From the NCBI GenBank assembly GCA_948919095.1, contig CAQYCU010000049.1, forward strand, positions 1 through 10,655: a DNA stretch of 10,655 bases, read 5' to 3'. The DNA comes from an uncultured Clostridia bacterium. GTDB taxonomy: Bacteria; Bacillota; Clostridia; TANB77; CAG-508. The notes beneath the pieces were generated by a model, which saw nothing but the letters and a program-made list of their open reading frames with translations, had not been told where the DNA came from and ran no database searches. The translations under genes and the position numbers were made by a program. Below are positions 1 through 6,674 of this stretch, in pieces. Positions within the stretch are counted from its first letter, which is position 1; each line of letters begins with the position of its first letter.

Positions 1-38
1 GAACTCTATATGAAAAAGCTAACGCTTGTACTATATTA

Positions 39-67
39 ATTATAGCACTTTTGTTGGTTTCTGTCAA
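39..67 (-). promoter_or_regulatory. Consensus sigma-A promoter firing leftward out of the window
   Basis: On the minus strand there is a -35 TTGACA (67-62), a 17-base spacer and a -10 TATAAT (44-39). The -10 is extended by an upstream TGC. Both hexamers match the sigma-A consensus exactly. Transcription would start near position 32 and leave the window, so the gene it serves is not visible. It lies about 85 bases downstream of the transporter gene that ends at 151. Confidence 0.8.
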
Positions 68-150
68 AATTTAGTATTAAAATCTAGCTTAGCTATTTAC
101 ATAAAACGTTCATAAATAACTCACTTTAAAAATATGCTCCTTAGTAGTCT

Positions 151-543
151 TTATCTTATTATAGATATTGCTGAATATATTAGAAATGCTATAAATATTA
201 GTTGTAAATATTTGTCATTTATTTTTTGTAACATTATACTCCCTATTGTCCCACCTATAATTCCGCCAATACCACAAAGTATACCTAATTTCCAATCAAT
301 ATAGCTTCCTCTATTGTAGAAAAATAGACTAGTTAATACCATTGGTAATATACAGCATACTGCCATTGCTCTTGAGTCTTTGTCACTTAATTTTAGTATT
401 CTATTAAATATAATTACTGCAATTATTCCTCCCCCTGAGGAAAATAGTCCACTTAGAATGCCTATTGCAATTCCTGAAATTATAATTTTTACATTTTTAG
501 TTTTAAGCTCTTTGGCTTTAGTTTCTGTTTTTGTTTTTTTCAT
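151..543 (-). CDS. Half-length TauE/SafE (TSUP) family membrane protein
   Basis: This is a 130-residue hydrophobic protein of the TSUP (TauE/SafE) family, whose members are proposed exporters or importers of sulfite, sulfonates or other small anions. The lysine-rich N-terminus (1-19) should stay in the cytoplasm. Membrane segments lie at about 20-50, 60-76, 86-106 and 112-129. Family-like glycine motifs are GLFSSGGGII (32-41) and GIGGIIGGTIGS (91-102). Full-length TSUP proteins have about 250 residues in two homologous halves. This one has a single half, a form known in Firmicutes that may work as a dimer. The reading frame is clean and ends normally, so I see no sign of decay. The ribosome binding site before the ATG is weak (AAAGAAA), and no clear promoter or terminator of its own was found. 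The substrate cannot be inferred. Confidence 0.72.
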   Translation of the reverse strand: MKKTKTETKAKELKTKNVKIIISGIAIGILSGLFSSGGGIIAVIIFNRILKLSDKDSRAMAVCCILPMVLTSLFFYNRGSYIDWKLGILCGIGGIIGGTIGSIMLQKINDKYLQLIFIAFLIYSAISIIR

Positions 544-685
544 AAGTTTAGTGTTTCTTTAAATTAAGTTTTTATTCATAAAAAAGTTTCTTTGCTCATT
601 CTTATTAGCACTTACTCTATTATCTAACAAAGTAATTTTGCTATTATTTTAATTGGTATTACTAAATCCTATTATATAAAAATTA

Positions 686-718
686 AATAGTACTTCTTTT
701 CTTAATAGAAGTACTATT
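686..718 (-). terminator. Terminator overlapping the stop codon of the 714-1112 gene
   Basis: The 12-bp arms AATAGTACTTCT and AGAAGTACTATT pair perfectly around a 9-base loop. On the minus strand the hairpin is followed by a T-rich run (TTTAATTTTT). The TAG stop codon (716-714) lies inside the upstream arm, so a terminating ribosome would cover part of the hairpin. Confidence 0.8.
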
Positions 719-1112
719 CATTTTCAATTTTAATTTCTTTTGGTTTTATTTTTACTTTTGATTTTGTTAGTGCATATTCTTGTGCTTCATTCCATCTCAT
801 AACTTTTATATCTCTATATGTGTCAAGTATCTCTGAATACTTGTTATATTCGTCTTCCCATACTGTTTGTGGAATTTTGTCAAATGCGTCAAATAATTTT
901 TCCGCTTCACTTAGGTATATTATTTGCTCTTGTGGAGACATCTGGTCATATTTTTTAGCAAATCTATATAAACTGTCTAAATTTTCGTTTGCTTTTATAA
1001 AGCTCCAAAAATCTTTGACATTTATACCCGCTGAACGCATCTGTCCTATTGAAATTATAACTAGCAAAATTGCAAATATTATTAATATAAATATTATTGC
1101 TAATAATTTCAT
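714..1112 (-). CDS. Small membrane-anchored protein of unknown function
   Basis: I do not recognise this 132-residue protein. Residues 3-23 are a strongly hydrophobic membrane segment with no obvious signal-peptidase site, so it is probably a signal anchor. The remaining ~105 residues are polar and look mostly helical. They are rich in aromatic and acidic residues (for example FWSFIKANENLDSLYRFAKK at 35-54), and the tail is Lys/Glu-rich. The start is supported by AAGGAGAA eight bases before the ATG. The gene has its own promoter (1147-1175) and terminator (686-718), and the clpC terminator lies upstream, so it looks monocistronic. Its place after clpC suggests, but does not show, a link to protein quality control at the membrane. 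Confidence 0.75.
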   Translation of the reverse strand: MKLLAIIFILIIFAILLVIISIGQMRSAGINVKDFWSFIKANENLDSLYRFAKKYDQMSPQEQIIYLSEAEKLFDAFDKIPQTVWEDEYNKYSEILDTYRDIKVMRWNEAQEYALTKSKVKIKPKEIKIENE

Positions 1113-1146
1113 TAATATTCTCCTTGTCTTTTGATTTTACATTTCG

Positions 1147-1175
1147 ATTATAGCATTACTATATTTATTTTTCAA
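1147..1175 (-). promoter_or_regulatory. Sigma-A promoter of the small membrane protein gene
   Basis: On the minus strand there is a -35 TTGAAA (1175-1170), a 17-base spacer and an extended -10 TGCTATAAT (hexamer 1152-1147). It lies about 35 bases before the ATG at 1112 and after the clpC terminator, so the gene below it is independently transcribed. Confidence 0.8.
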
Positions 1176-1213
1176 GTATTCTTAATTAAAATATTATTCC
1201 CTATTATAATATA

Positions 1214-1253
1214 AAAATTCTAATAAAAACTTAAATGTTCTTATTAGAATTTT
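1214..1253. terminator. Terminator of the ctsR-mcsA-mcsB-clpC operon
   Basis: This is a 13-bp perfect stem (AAAATTCTAATAA with TTATTAGAATTTT). After one mismatch it continues with three more pairs, leaving a six-base loop. It begins about 15 bases after the clpC stop. The stem ends in A's on one side and T's on the other, so it could terminate in both directions. Only clpC transcription from the minus strand needs it here. Confidence 0.82.
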
Positions 1254-1268
1254 ATTAATATAATTTTC

Positions 1269-3698
1269 TTATTTTATCACAATTTTCTCATCTTTAACTG
1301 TAACTTCTGCTTTATCTTTTATCTTTTCATCAAGTATTGCTTGAGCAATCTCGTCTTCTATCATTGTTTGTATTGCTCGTTTTAGAGGACGTGCTCCATA
1401 TTCTTCATTTACTCCGCTCTTTGATACTAAGTCTTTTGCATCATCTGAAACATTGATTGTAATTCCTTGTTTTTTCATTAACTTTTCAACATTACATATT
1501 AATATATCCACTATACTTCTTATATCTTCTTTTGCAAGTTTGTGGAATACAATTATATCGTCAATACGATTTAAGAATTCTGGTTTAAATTCTTTTTTAA
1601 GTTCATTCATTACATCTTTTTTTGTGTTTTCATATTGAATCTTTGGAGCTTCATCTTGTGCATTTGTAAATCCTAAACGTTTCTTTTCAGTTATTAATTT
1701 TGCTCCAATATTAGATGTCATTATTATTATTGTATTTTTGAAGTTAACTGTTCTACCTTGACTATCCGTAAGTCTTCCGTCATCTAAAACTTGTAATAAC
1801 ATGTTCATAACGTCAGGATGAGCTTTTTCAATTTCATCAAATAATATAACAGAATATGGTTTTCTTCTAACTTTTTCTGTTAATTGTCCCGCTTCGTCAT
1901 ATCCTACATATCCTGGAGGTGCGCCTATTAATTTTGCTGTAGAATGTCCTTCCATATATTCTGACATATCTATTCTTATTAATGCGTCTTGTGAGCCAAA
2001 TAAACTCTCAGCTAAAGCCTTTGATAATTCTGTTTTTCCAACTCCAGTTGGTCCTAAAAATAAGAATGATCCTATTGGTTTATTTTCATCTTTTAGACCT
2101 AATCTGCTTCTCTTTATTGATTTAGCTACTGCTTCTACTGCTTCATTTTGACCTATAACACGTTTGTGTAAATTTTCTTCTAAATTCTTAAGTTTTTTGC
2201 TCTCATCTTCTGATACCTTTGAAACTGGTATACCAGTCCATGCTGATACAACTTCTGCAATATTTTCTTCTTTTAATGTTAATATTTCTTTGGTGTTTGT
2301 GTCTTTCCATTTTGCTTTTTCTGTTTCTAATTCTTTCTTTTTATCTTTTACACTGTCACGCAATTTTGCTGCTTTTTCAAAGTCTTGTGTTCTTATCGCT
2401 TCTTCTTTTTCCTTGTTAATTTTACTTATTTCATCTTTGATAGCTTTCAGACTTTCTGGTTCCATATAGCTTCTCATTCTAAGTTTTGATGCTGCTTCGT
2501 CCATTAAATCTATTGCTTTGTCTGGTAAAAATCTATCGTTTATATATCTTGATGATAGCTCTACACATGCTTTTAGGCTTTCATCAGATATTTTAACATT
2601 GTGATGAGCCTCATATTTATCTCTAATTCCTTGTAAAATTTTGAGTGTTTCTTCTTCTGTTGGTTCTTGTACAATTACTTGACTAAATCTTCTTTCTAGT
2701 GCTGCATCTTTTTCTATAAATTTTCTATATTCTTTTAAAGTTGTTGCTCCAACTAATTGTATCTCTCCTCTTGCAAGTAATGGTTTTAAAATGTTTGCAG
2801 CGTCTATTGCGCCTTCTGCTGCGCCTGCTCCTACTATTGTGTGAATTTCATCTATAAATAATATAACATCTTTTGCTTTTTGTACTTCTTTAAGCATTTT
2901 CTTTATTCGCTCTTCGAAGTCTCCTCTGTATTTTGCTCCTGCTACCATATTTGATAAATCAATGCTTACTACTCTTTTTCCTTTTAATGTTTCTGGTACT
3001 TCTTCTTCAACTATCTTCTCTGCTAAACCTTCTACTACTGCTGTTTTTCCAACTCCTGGTTCGCCTAGTAAACATGGATTATTTTTTGTTCTTCTTGATA
3101 ATATTTCAACTACTCTTTGTATCTCAATTTTCCTTCCTATAACTGGGTCTAATTTTCCTTCTTTGGCTTGTTTTGTTAAATCTGTTCCATATTGATTAAG
3201 TGTTGGTGTTGAATTATAGCTTCCTTTTCCTTCTTTGCTAGAGTTCTTTTCTATTTGTTCTTCTTCATTTACCACTTTTACTATTTCAGAATATATTTTT
3301 TGTGGGTCTGCATTTAATTCTAATAATATTCTTGTTGCAATGCTGTCCCCTTCTCTTAGTACTCCTACTAAAATATGTTCTGTTCCAATAAATTCAGTAC
3401 CAATTCCTCTAGCTTCCATAAATGCATTTTCTACAACTTTTTTACTTCTAGGTGTTAAGCTTAAATTGTCGATATCGTCTATTGGTGTTGTTTCACCAAC
3501 TATATCTATTATTTCATTTTTTATACTTTCTGCATTTATGTCTTGATTATTTAATACTTGGCTTGCAACTCCTGTTCCTTCTTCTGCTAGTCCATATAAT
3601 ATGTGTTCTGTTCCTACATAATTATGTCCTAATCTCATTGCAAGTTCTTGTGCTAATTCAAGTGCTTTTTCTGCACTTGCAGTAAATTTATAATACAT
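1269..3698 (-). CDS. clpC: ATP-dependent Clp protease ATP-binding subunit ClpC
   Basis: ClpC is a hexameric AAA+ unfoldase that feeds substrates, including phospho-arginine-marked proteins, into the ClpP peptidase. With the start at 3698 it has 809 residues, normal for the family. Two Clp_N repeats cover about 1-140. The first ATPase domain has Walker A GEPGVGKT (212-219), Walker B ILFIDE (279-284), pore loop GAKYRGDFEER (254-264) and the arginine pair in ALERRF (332-337). The UVR/M-type middle segment is at about 418-465. The second ATPase domain has Walker A GPTGVGKT (549-556), Walker B VILFDE (617-622) and GYVGYDE (596-602). LGF (675-677) sits where the ClpP-docking loop is expected. An in-frame ATG at 3719 would add seven residues. 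I prefer 3698 because GAGAGGAAAC gives good spacing and MYYKFT aligns with the usual ClpC start, while AAGGTG lies only one base from the upstream ATG. Last gene of the operon. Confidence 0.97.
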   Translation of the reverse strand: MYYKFTASAEKALELAQELAMRLGHNYVGTEHILYGLAEEGTGVASQVLNNQDINAESIKNEIIDIVGETTPIDDIDNLSLTPRSKKVVENAFMEARGIGTEFIGTEHILVGVLREGDSIATRILLELNADPQKIYSEIVKVVNEEEQIEKNSSKEGKGSYNSTPTLNQYGTDLTKQAKEGKLDPVIGRKIEIQRVVEILSRRTKNNPCLLGEPGVGKTAVVEGLAEKIVEEEVPETLKGKRVVSIDLSNMVAGAKYRGDFEERIKKMLKEVQKAKDVILFIDEIHTIVGAGAAEGAIDAANILKPLLARGEIQLVGATTLKEYRKFIEKDAALERRFSQVIVQEPTEEETLKILQGIRDKYEAHHNVKISDESLKACVELSSRYINDRFLPDKAIDLMDEAASKLRMRSYMEPESLKAIKDEISKINKEKEEAIRTQDFEKAAKLRDSVKDKKKELETEKAKWKDTNTKEILTLKEENIAEVVSAWTGIPVSKVSEDESKKLKNLEENLHKRVIGQNEAVEAVAKSIKRSRLGLKDENKPIGSFLFLGPTGVGKTELSKALAESLFGSQDALIRIDMSEYMEGHSTAKLIGAPPGYVGYDEAGQLTEKVRRKPYSVILFDEIEKAHPDVMNMLLQVLDDGRLTDSQGRTVNFKNTIIIMTSNIGAKLITEKKRLGFTNAQDEAPKIQYENTKKDVMNELKKEFKPEFLNRIDDIIVFHKLAKEDIRSIVDILICNVEKLMKKQGITINVSDDAKDLVSKSGVNEEYGARPLKRAIQTMIEDEIAQAILDEKIKDKAEVTVKDEKIVIK

Positions 3699-3755
3699 AG
3701 TTTCCTCTCTTTCATTCACCTTATTTGTTTATCTTAAATCCATATTTTCTCGAAA

Positions 3756-3779
3756 AAATGTGGATGGCAATTCACATTT
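3756..3779 (-). promoter_or_regulatory. Weak hairpin in the mcsB-clpC gap
   Basis: The stem AAATGTG/CACATTT (7 bp, 10-base loop) begins just after the mcsB stop. On the minus strand it is followed directly by T's and then CG. It resembles a weak intrinsic terminator or a processing site that could lower or separate clpC expression within the operon. The stem is short and AT-rich, so the call is tentative. Confidence 0.3.
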
Positions 3780-3783
3780 AATT

Positions 3784-4800
3784 TTATTGAGCATTTATTA
3801 TTTCCTTTACAACTTTTGCTCTTTCTACTTCTTGTTCATATAGAGTTAAACTTTTTCTAACTCTATTTTGCAAGTTTGCTGGTTTTGTATATAACATTAA
3901 TTCTTGAACTTTTGCATCGTTAAGTTCTTGAACTATTCCTAAGTCTACTCCTAGTTTTATGTTTGATAGTAAATCAATCGTTTCTTCTTCATTCAATTTT
4001 CTAGCATTTGATAAAATACCATAATCTCTATATATTTCATCTTCTATATCTATTGTACTTTTGGTTAAATATTTTCTTGCAACTCTTTCTTGTTCTTGAA
4101 CTTTTTTTGTTATTAAATTTAAGTTTTTTACTATATCATTTTCAGTTATTCCAAGAGTTTGTGTGTTTGATATTTGATACATACATCCTTCTATTTTTGA
4201 ATTTTCTCCATAAACACCTCTAATACTCATTCCTAAGTTATTTACTATATTTAACACTTTTCTGATATTCCCTGTCATTGTTAATGCTGGTAAGTGTACT
4301 AATACTGATGCTTTTAATCCTGTTCCAATGTTTGTTGGACACGCTGTTAGATAACCATATTGTTTGCTATAACTATATGGTATTATTTCTTCTAGTTTTT
4401 GGTCTATTTCTATTGCAAGTTCCATTAGTGTTTCTATTTCTCTTCCTGAACTGTATACTTGTATTTTTACATGGTCTTCTTCATTTATTGTTATACATAT
4501 ATTTTCATCATCATTTATTATGATTGCTGAATATGGTTTGTTGTTTTTTGCAAAGTCTGGGCTAATTATTCTTTTTTCAGCAAGGCTTTGCTTTGTTAAT
4601 GTATCTATATCCTTTAAGTCAAAAAACTTTAATCCATAGTCAAGTTTCAAGGTTGCATCTTTCATCAAGTCATATACTTTTTTTAAGTCTTCTTTTTTAC
4701 ATTTTGGTGTGAACGGAATTCCCTCAATATTTCGTGCAAGTCTAATTCTTGAACTTACTACTACGTCTGAATCTTCTCCATTTTGTAAATACCAATTCAT
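3784..4800 (-). CDS. mcsB: Protein arginine kinase McsB
   Basis: McsB transfers phosphate from ATP to arginine side chains. It marks misfolded proteins for ClpC-ClpP and inactivates CtsR under stress, with McsA as activator. The fold is that of the guanidino (creatine/arginine) kinases. Seen here are the nucleotide-binding SSRIRLARN (16-24), the NEEDH loop (106-110), CPTN with the conserved cysteine C154, and the glycine-rich NIGTGLKASV (157-166). The length of 338 residues is slightly below the ~350-363 usual in Bacillus. The C-terminal phospho-arginine-sensing motif RDxxRA of Bacillus McsB seems to be present only in altered form (QEVERA, 323-328). The gene lies 32 bases after mcsA, with AGAAGG before the ATG. 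An 85-base gap separates it from clpC. Confidence 0.95.
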   Translation of the reverse strand: MNWYLQNGEDSDVVVSSRIRLARNIEGIPFTPKCKKEDLKKVYDLMKDATLKLDYGLKFFDLKDIDTLTKQSLAEKRIISPDFAKNNKPYSAIIINDDENICITINEEDHVKIQVYSSGREIETLMELAIEIDQKLEEIIPYSYSKQYGYLTACPTNIGTGLKASVLVHLPALTMTGNIRKVLNIVNNLGMSIRGVYGENSKIEGCMYQISNTQTLGITENDIVKNLNLITKKVQEQERVARKYLTKSTIDIEDEIYRDYGILSNARKLNEEETIDLLSNIKLGVDLGIVQELNDAKVQELMLYTKPANLQNRVRKSLTLYEQEVERAKVVKEIINAQ

Positions 4801-4832
4801 ACTTATACCTTCTTTCTTTATACTTTTATTCT

Positions 4833-5384
4833 TTATTTATTATCTTTTAAAGTTTTTATTTCATCTCTAATTTTAGCAGCTTCTTCGTATTTTTCTTCTT
4901 TTATTGCTTTTTCTAATTCTTTTTGAAGTTTTGAAAGTTTGTTCTCTTTTTTTCCTTTATTATTTTCTTTATTATTTGTGTTTTCAACTTTTATTGGTTC
5001 TTTTATGCTATTAAGTTTTCTGCCTATATGTTTTGTTGTTCCTTGTAAATTTTTTAGTAATGTTTCTATTGGTGCTGAAAATGTTGTGTAACAATTTGAG
5101 CATCCAAACATTCCTGTTTTTATAAAGTCTTCATATGTCATTCCACATGCTTTACATTTTACTGCTTCTGTTTGAAAACTTGGTAGTAAATCTCTTTCCA
5201 TATAATCACTAAAAAAATCTCCTAAAAAGCTATTAAAGTTCATTGAAAAGTCAGGCATTTCTAATGCATCCACACCTAATTCTTTCGCACATTCTGTACA
5301 TAGATATACTTCCTTTTTTACTCCATTTATTATTTGTGTATATCTAACATTTGCTTCTTCTTTTCCACAATTTTGACACTTCAT
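4833..5384 (-). CDS. mcsA: McsA, zinc-finger activator of McsB
   Basis: McsA binds and activates the arginine kinase McsB and takes part in control of CtsR and ClpC. The 183 residues show two four-cysteine zinc sites: C3, C6, C29, C32, then C77, C80, C95, C98. A lysine/asparagine-rich linker (about 130-150) follows. The C-terminus is a UVR domain (149-181, ending in EEAAKIRDEIKTLK), the same kind of segment found in the middle of ClpC. All eight cysteines are intact. The ATG at 5384 is preceded by a near-perfect AAAGGAGGT (5400-5392), the strongest ribosome binding site of the operon. It lies 59 bases after the ctsR stop and 32 before mcsB. Confidence 0.95.
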   Translation of the reverse strand: MKCQNCGKEEANVRYTQIINGVKKEVYLCTECAKELGVDALEMPDFSMNFNSFLGDFFSDYMERDLLPSFQTEAVKCKACGMTYEDFIKTGMFGCSNCYTTFSAPIETLLKNLQGTTKHIGRKLNSIKEPIKVENTNNKENNKGKKENKLSKLQKELEKAIKEEKYEEAAKIRDEIKTLKDNK

Positions 5385-5443
5385 GTTAATTACCTCCTTT
5401 TAATATGTGTGTTTTTATTATGTATTTTTACTTTATATTCTTT

Positions 5444-5902
5444 TTAATATATGTGAGTTTGTATTAATGTTATTAGCATATTTTTTAATATTTTTGCTCT
5501 TACTTCATCTTTTAGTGGATTTTCGAGTGTTAGTACTTTGTCATTTGTTGCACTTTTTATTAGCATTGCTTCTTTTTCGTCTATTATCCCTTTTTCAAGA
5601 AAGTTGTTTACAAATATATCAATTTCTCTTGCTGTTATTTTATTTCCCAAACTTGTAATTGTATGCATTAAATAATCACTTTTTGTGACATTTACCCTAC
5701 TTATTTTTATATATCCTCCACCTCCACGTTGGCTTTCTACATAATAACCGTGTACTGGCGTAAACCTAGTTGATATTACATAGTTAATTTGTGATGGCAC
5801 ACAGTTAAAGTGCTCTGCAAGGTCGTTTCGTTGTAATGTTACTGAGTTGTCCTCGTCTAGCATGTCTTTTATAAATTCTTCAATTATGTCTGATATTCTC
5901 AT
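5444..5902 (-). CDS. ctsR: Class III heat-shock repressor CtsR
   Basis: CtsR is a dimeric DNA-binding repressor of clp genes that detects heat through its glycine-rich wing. The 152 residues have the usual size. The N-terminal winged helix-turn-helix (1-70) contains the recognition region LAEHFNCVPSQINYVISTRF (28-47) and the wing RGGGGYIKI (59-67), with the four-glycine loop intact. The C-terminal helical domain (about 75-152) mediates dimerisation and contact with McsA/McsB. It is the first gene of its operon, and matching CtsR operators lie at its promoter, so it should repress itself and clpC. The ribosome binding site (GAAAGAGAG) is weaker than that of mcsA. The untranslated leader is long, about 125 bases, and A-rich. 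Confidence 0.96.
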   Translation of the reverse strand: MRISDIIEEFIKDMLDEDNSVTLQRNDLAEHFNCVPSQINYVISTRFTPVHGYYVESQRGGGGYIKISRVNVTKSDYLMHTITSLGNKITAREIDIFVNNFLEKGIIDEKEAMLIKSATNDKVLTLENPLKDEVRAKILKNMLITLIQTHIY

Positions 5903-6009
5903 TTATTGCTTCTCTCTTTCATTTTATATTTTTGTTTATGTCGTACATGGTTTTAGAATTTTTGTTTTGTTTATACTTGTTTTAGTTTTGGTTATTTTGA
6001 TTTCTCGTT

Positions 6010-6032
6010 TTTGACTTTGACTTTCTTTGACT
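6010..6032 (-). promoter_or_regulatory. CtsR operator, three heptamers
   Basis: On the minus strand this reads AGTCAAA-GAA-AGTCAAA, which matches the known CtsR box (two direct RGTCAAA heptamers with a 3-base spacer). A third AGTCAAA overlaps the second by one base (6016-6010). The site starts four bases after the -10 hexamer and so covers the expected transcription start, where bound CtsR would block initiation. Confidence 0.9.
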
Positions 6033-6035
6033 TTT

Positions 6036-6064
6036 ATTTTACTACATATTTTTGAAAAATGCAA
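6036..6064 (-). promoter_or_regulatory. Promoter of the ctsR operon
   Basis: On the minus strand there is a -35 TTGCAT (6064-6059), a 17-base spacer and a -10 TAAAAT (6041-6036). Both hexamers are one base from the sigma-A consensus. The CtsR boxes directly downstream confirm it as the regulated promoter of ctsR-mcsA-mcsB-clpC. The 304-base gap between ctsR and the divergent gene at 6207 holds this promoter, its operator, a long leader and the control region of the other gene. Confidence 0.8.
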
Positions 6065-6113
6065 TAGGTTTTTGGAAATTTTTTATGTTATATCTAAGTT
6101 TTTAATAAATTAC

Positions 6114-6137
6114 AAGTAAAAGTATGGAATTTTACTT
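6114..6137. promoter_or_regulatory. Palindromic operator candidate before the flavin-protein gene
   Basis: AAGTAAAA-N8-TTTTACTT is a perfect 8-bp inverted repeat just upstream of a TATAAT box (6148-6153). It covers the place where the -35 would lie. This is a typical position and size for a dimeric repressor site. GTAAGT-like half sites recall HxlR-family regulators, which often control flavin-dependent enzymes. That link is inference, and no regulator gene is in the window. Confidence 0.45.
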
Positions 6138-6153
6138 ACATTTATTGTATAAT
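6125..6153 (+). promoter_or_regulatory. Probable promoter of the flavin-protein gene
   Basis: There is a perfect -10 TATAAT at 6148-6153. The -35 at 17-base spacing (TGGAAT, 6125-6130) is poor, which would fit an activator-dependent or operator-controlled promoter. It is 53 bases before the ATG at 6207. It overlaps the inverted repeat at 6114-6137. Confidence 0.5.
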
Positions 6154-6206
6154 TCTATTAAAATTAATTCTCACTTATACACTATATAAAAGGAAGGAAT
6201 TATATC

Positions 6207-6611
6207 ATGTTAGAAACATTTAAATTTTTAAAGGAAAATACACAGGTCAATTATTTATCAACAATAAATGGTGGAAAACCAAGTTGTAGACCATTTGGAG
6301 ACCCAATTATGTTTGACAACAAAATATATGTTATTACAAATAAACAAAAGAATGTATCAAATCAAATTTGTAAAAATAACAATGTTTGCATAGTTGCATA
6401 TGATGGAGAAAGATGGATTAGAATCAATTGTCAGCTTATTGATGATAGTAATAATATCTCAGCCAAGAAAGCTGTAATAAATGAATTTGACTGGGCTATT
6501 GAAGCTGGTTATACTCTTGATAATCCTGATTTTCAAATTCTATATATTGCTAATGCTACTTCTACTATTTATAATGAAGATGGAGATGTTCTATCAGTAC
6601 ATAATTTTTAG
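6207..6611 (+). CDS. Pyridoxamine 5'-phosphate oxidase family flavin-binding protein
   Basis: This is a small (134-residue) single-domain protein of the split beta-barrel flavin-binding (PPOX-like) fold. It resembles the stand-alone members common in anaerobic Firmicutes rather than true PdxH. Typical elements are the N-terminal helix and strand FLKENTQVNYLSTINGGKP (7-25), the CRPFGDPIMF turn (27-36), NKIYVITNKQKNVSNQI (38-54), where phosphate and flavin contacts are expected, and ERWIRINCQLIDD (68-80). Such proteins bind FMN or related flavins and act as oxidoreductases. The substrate here is unknown, and PLP synthesis is unlikely. The start is supported by AGGAAGG (6191-6197). The gene stands alone, is divergent from ctsR, and converges on the tRNA remnant and its hairpin. 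It is the last host gene before the prophage. Confidence 0.85.
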   Translation: MLETFKFLKENTQVNYLSTINGGKPSCRPFGDPIMFDNKIYVITNKQKNVSNQICKNNNVCIVAYDGERWIRINCQLIDDSNNISAKKAVINEFDWAIEAGYTLDNPDFQILYIANATSTIYNEDGDVLSVHNF

Positions 6612-6636
6612 TAATTTCCTGTATTATAACAAGTAT

Positions 6637-6665
6637 CAAAGAGAGCTACAAAATAGCTCTCTTTG
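6637..6665. terminator. Strong hairpin between the PPOX gene and the tRNA remnant
   Basis: CAAAGAGAGCTA and TAGCTCTCTTTG form a perfect 12-bp stem with a five-base loop. It ends the plus-strand flavin-protein gene 25 bases after its stop. On the minus strand it comes nine bases after the CCA of the tRNA remnant, where a tRNA terminator is expected. The T tracts are short on both sides. Confidence 0.7.
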
Positions 6666-6674
6666 TCTCATTTG

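Noticed and set aside
83..96. Small palindrome TAGCT-T-AGCTA between the transporter stop and the left promoter
   Set aside because: The stem is too short with a one-base centre and no T run, so it does not qualify as a terminator or a clear operator.
544..685. Promoter search for the transporter gene
   Set aside because: The best pair (TTGTTA, 17 bases, TAATAA) has a poor -10 and cannot be told apart from AT-rich background.
2164..3685. Several plus-strand frames opposite clpC
   Set aside because: They are antisense by-products of codon bias; the residues are dominated by Leu/Phe/Ser, and the minus-strand gene explains the conservation.
3699..3719. Alternative clpC start at 3719
   Set aside because: Its AAGGTG is one base from the ATG, too close, and the extra residues have no counterpart in ClpC proteins.
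3699..3783. A separate clpC promoter (TTGCCA with AAATAT) in the mcsB-clpC gap
   Set aside because: The -10 matches only three of six consensus bases and there is no CtsR box, so I did not list it as a feature.
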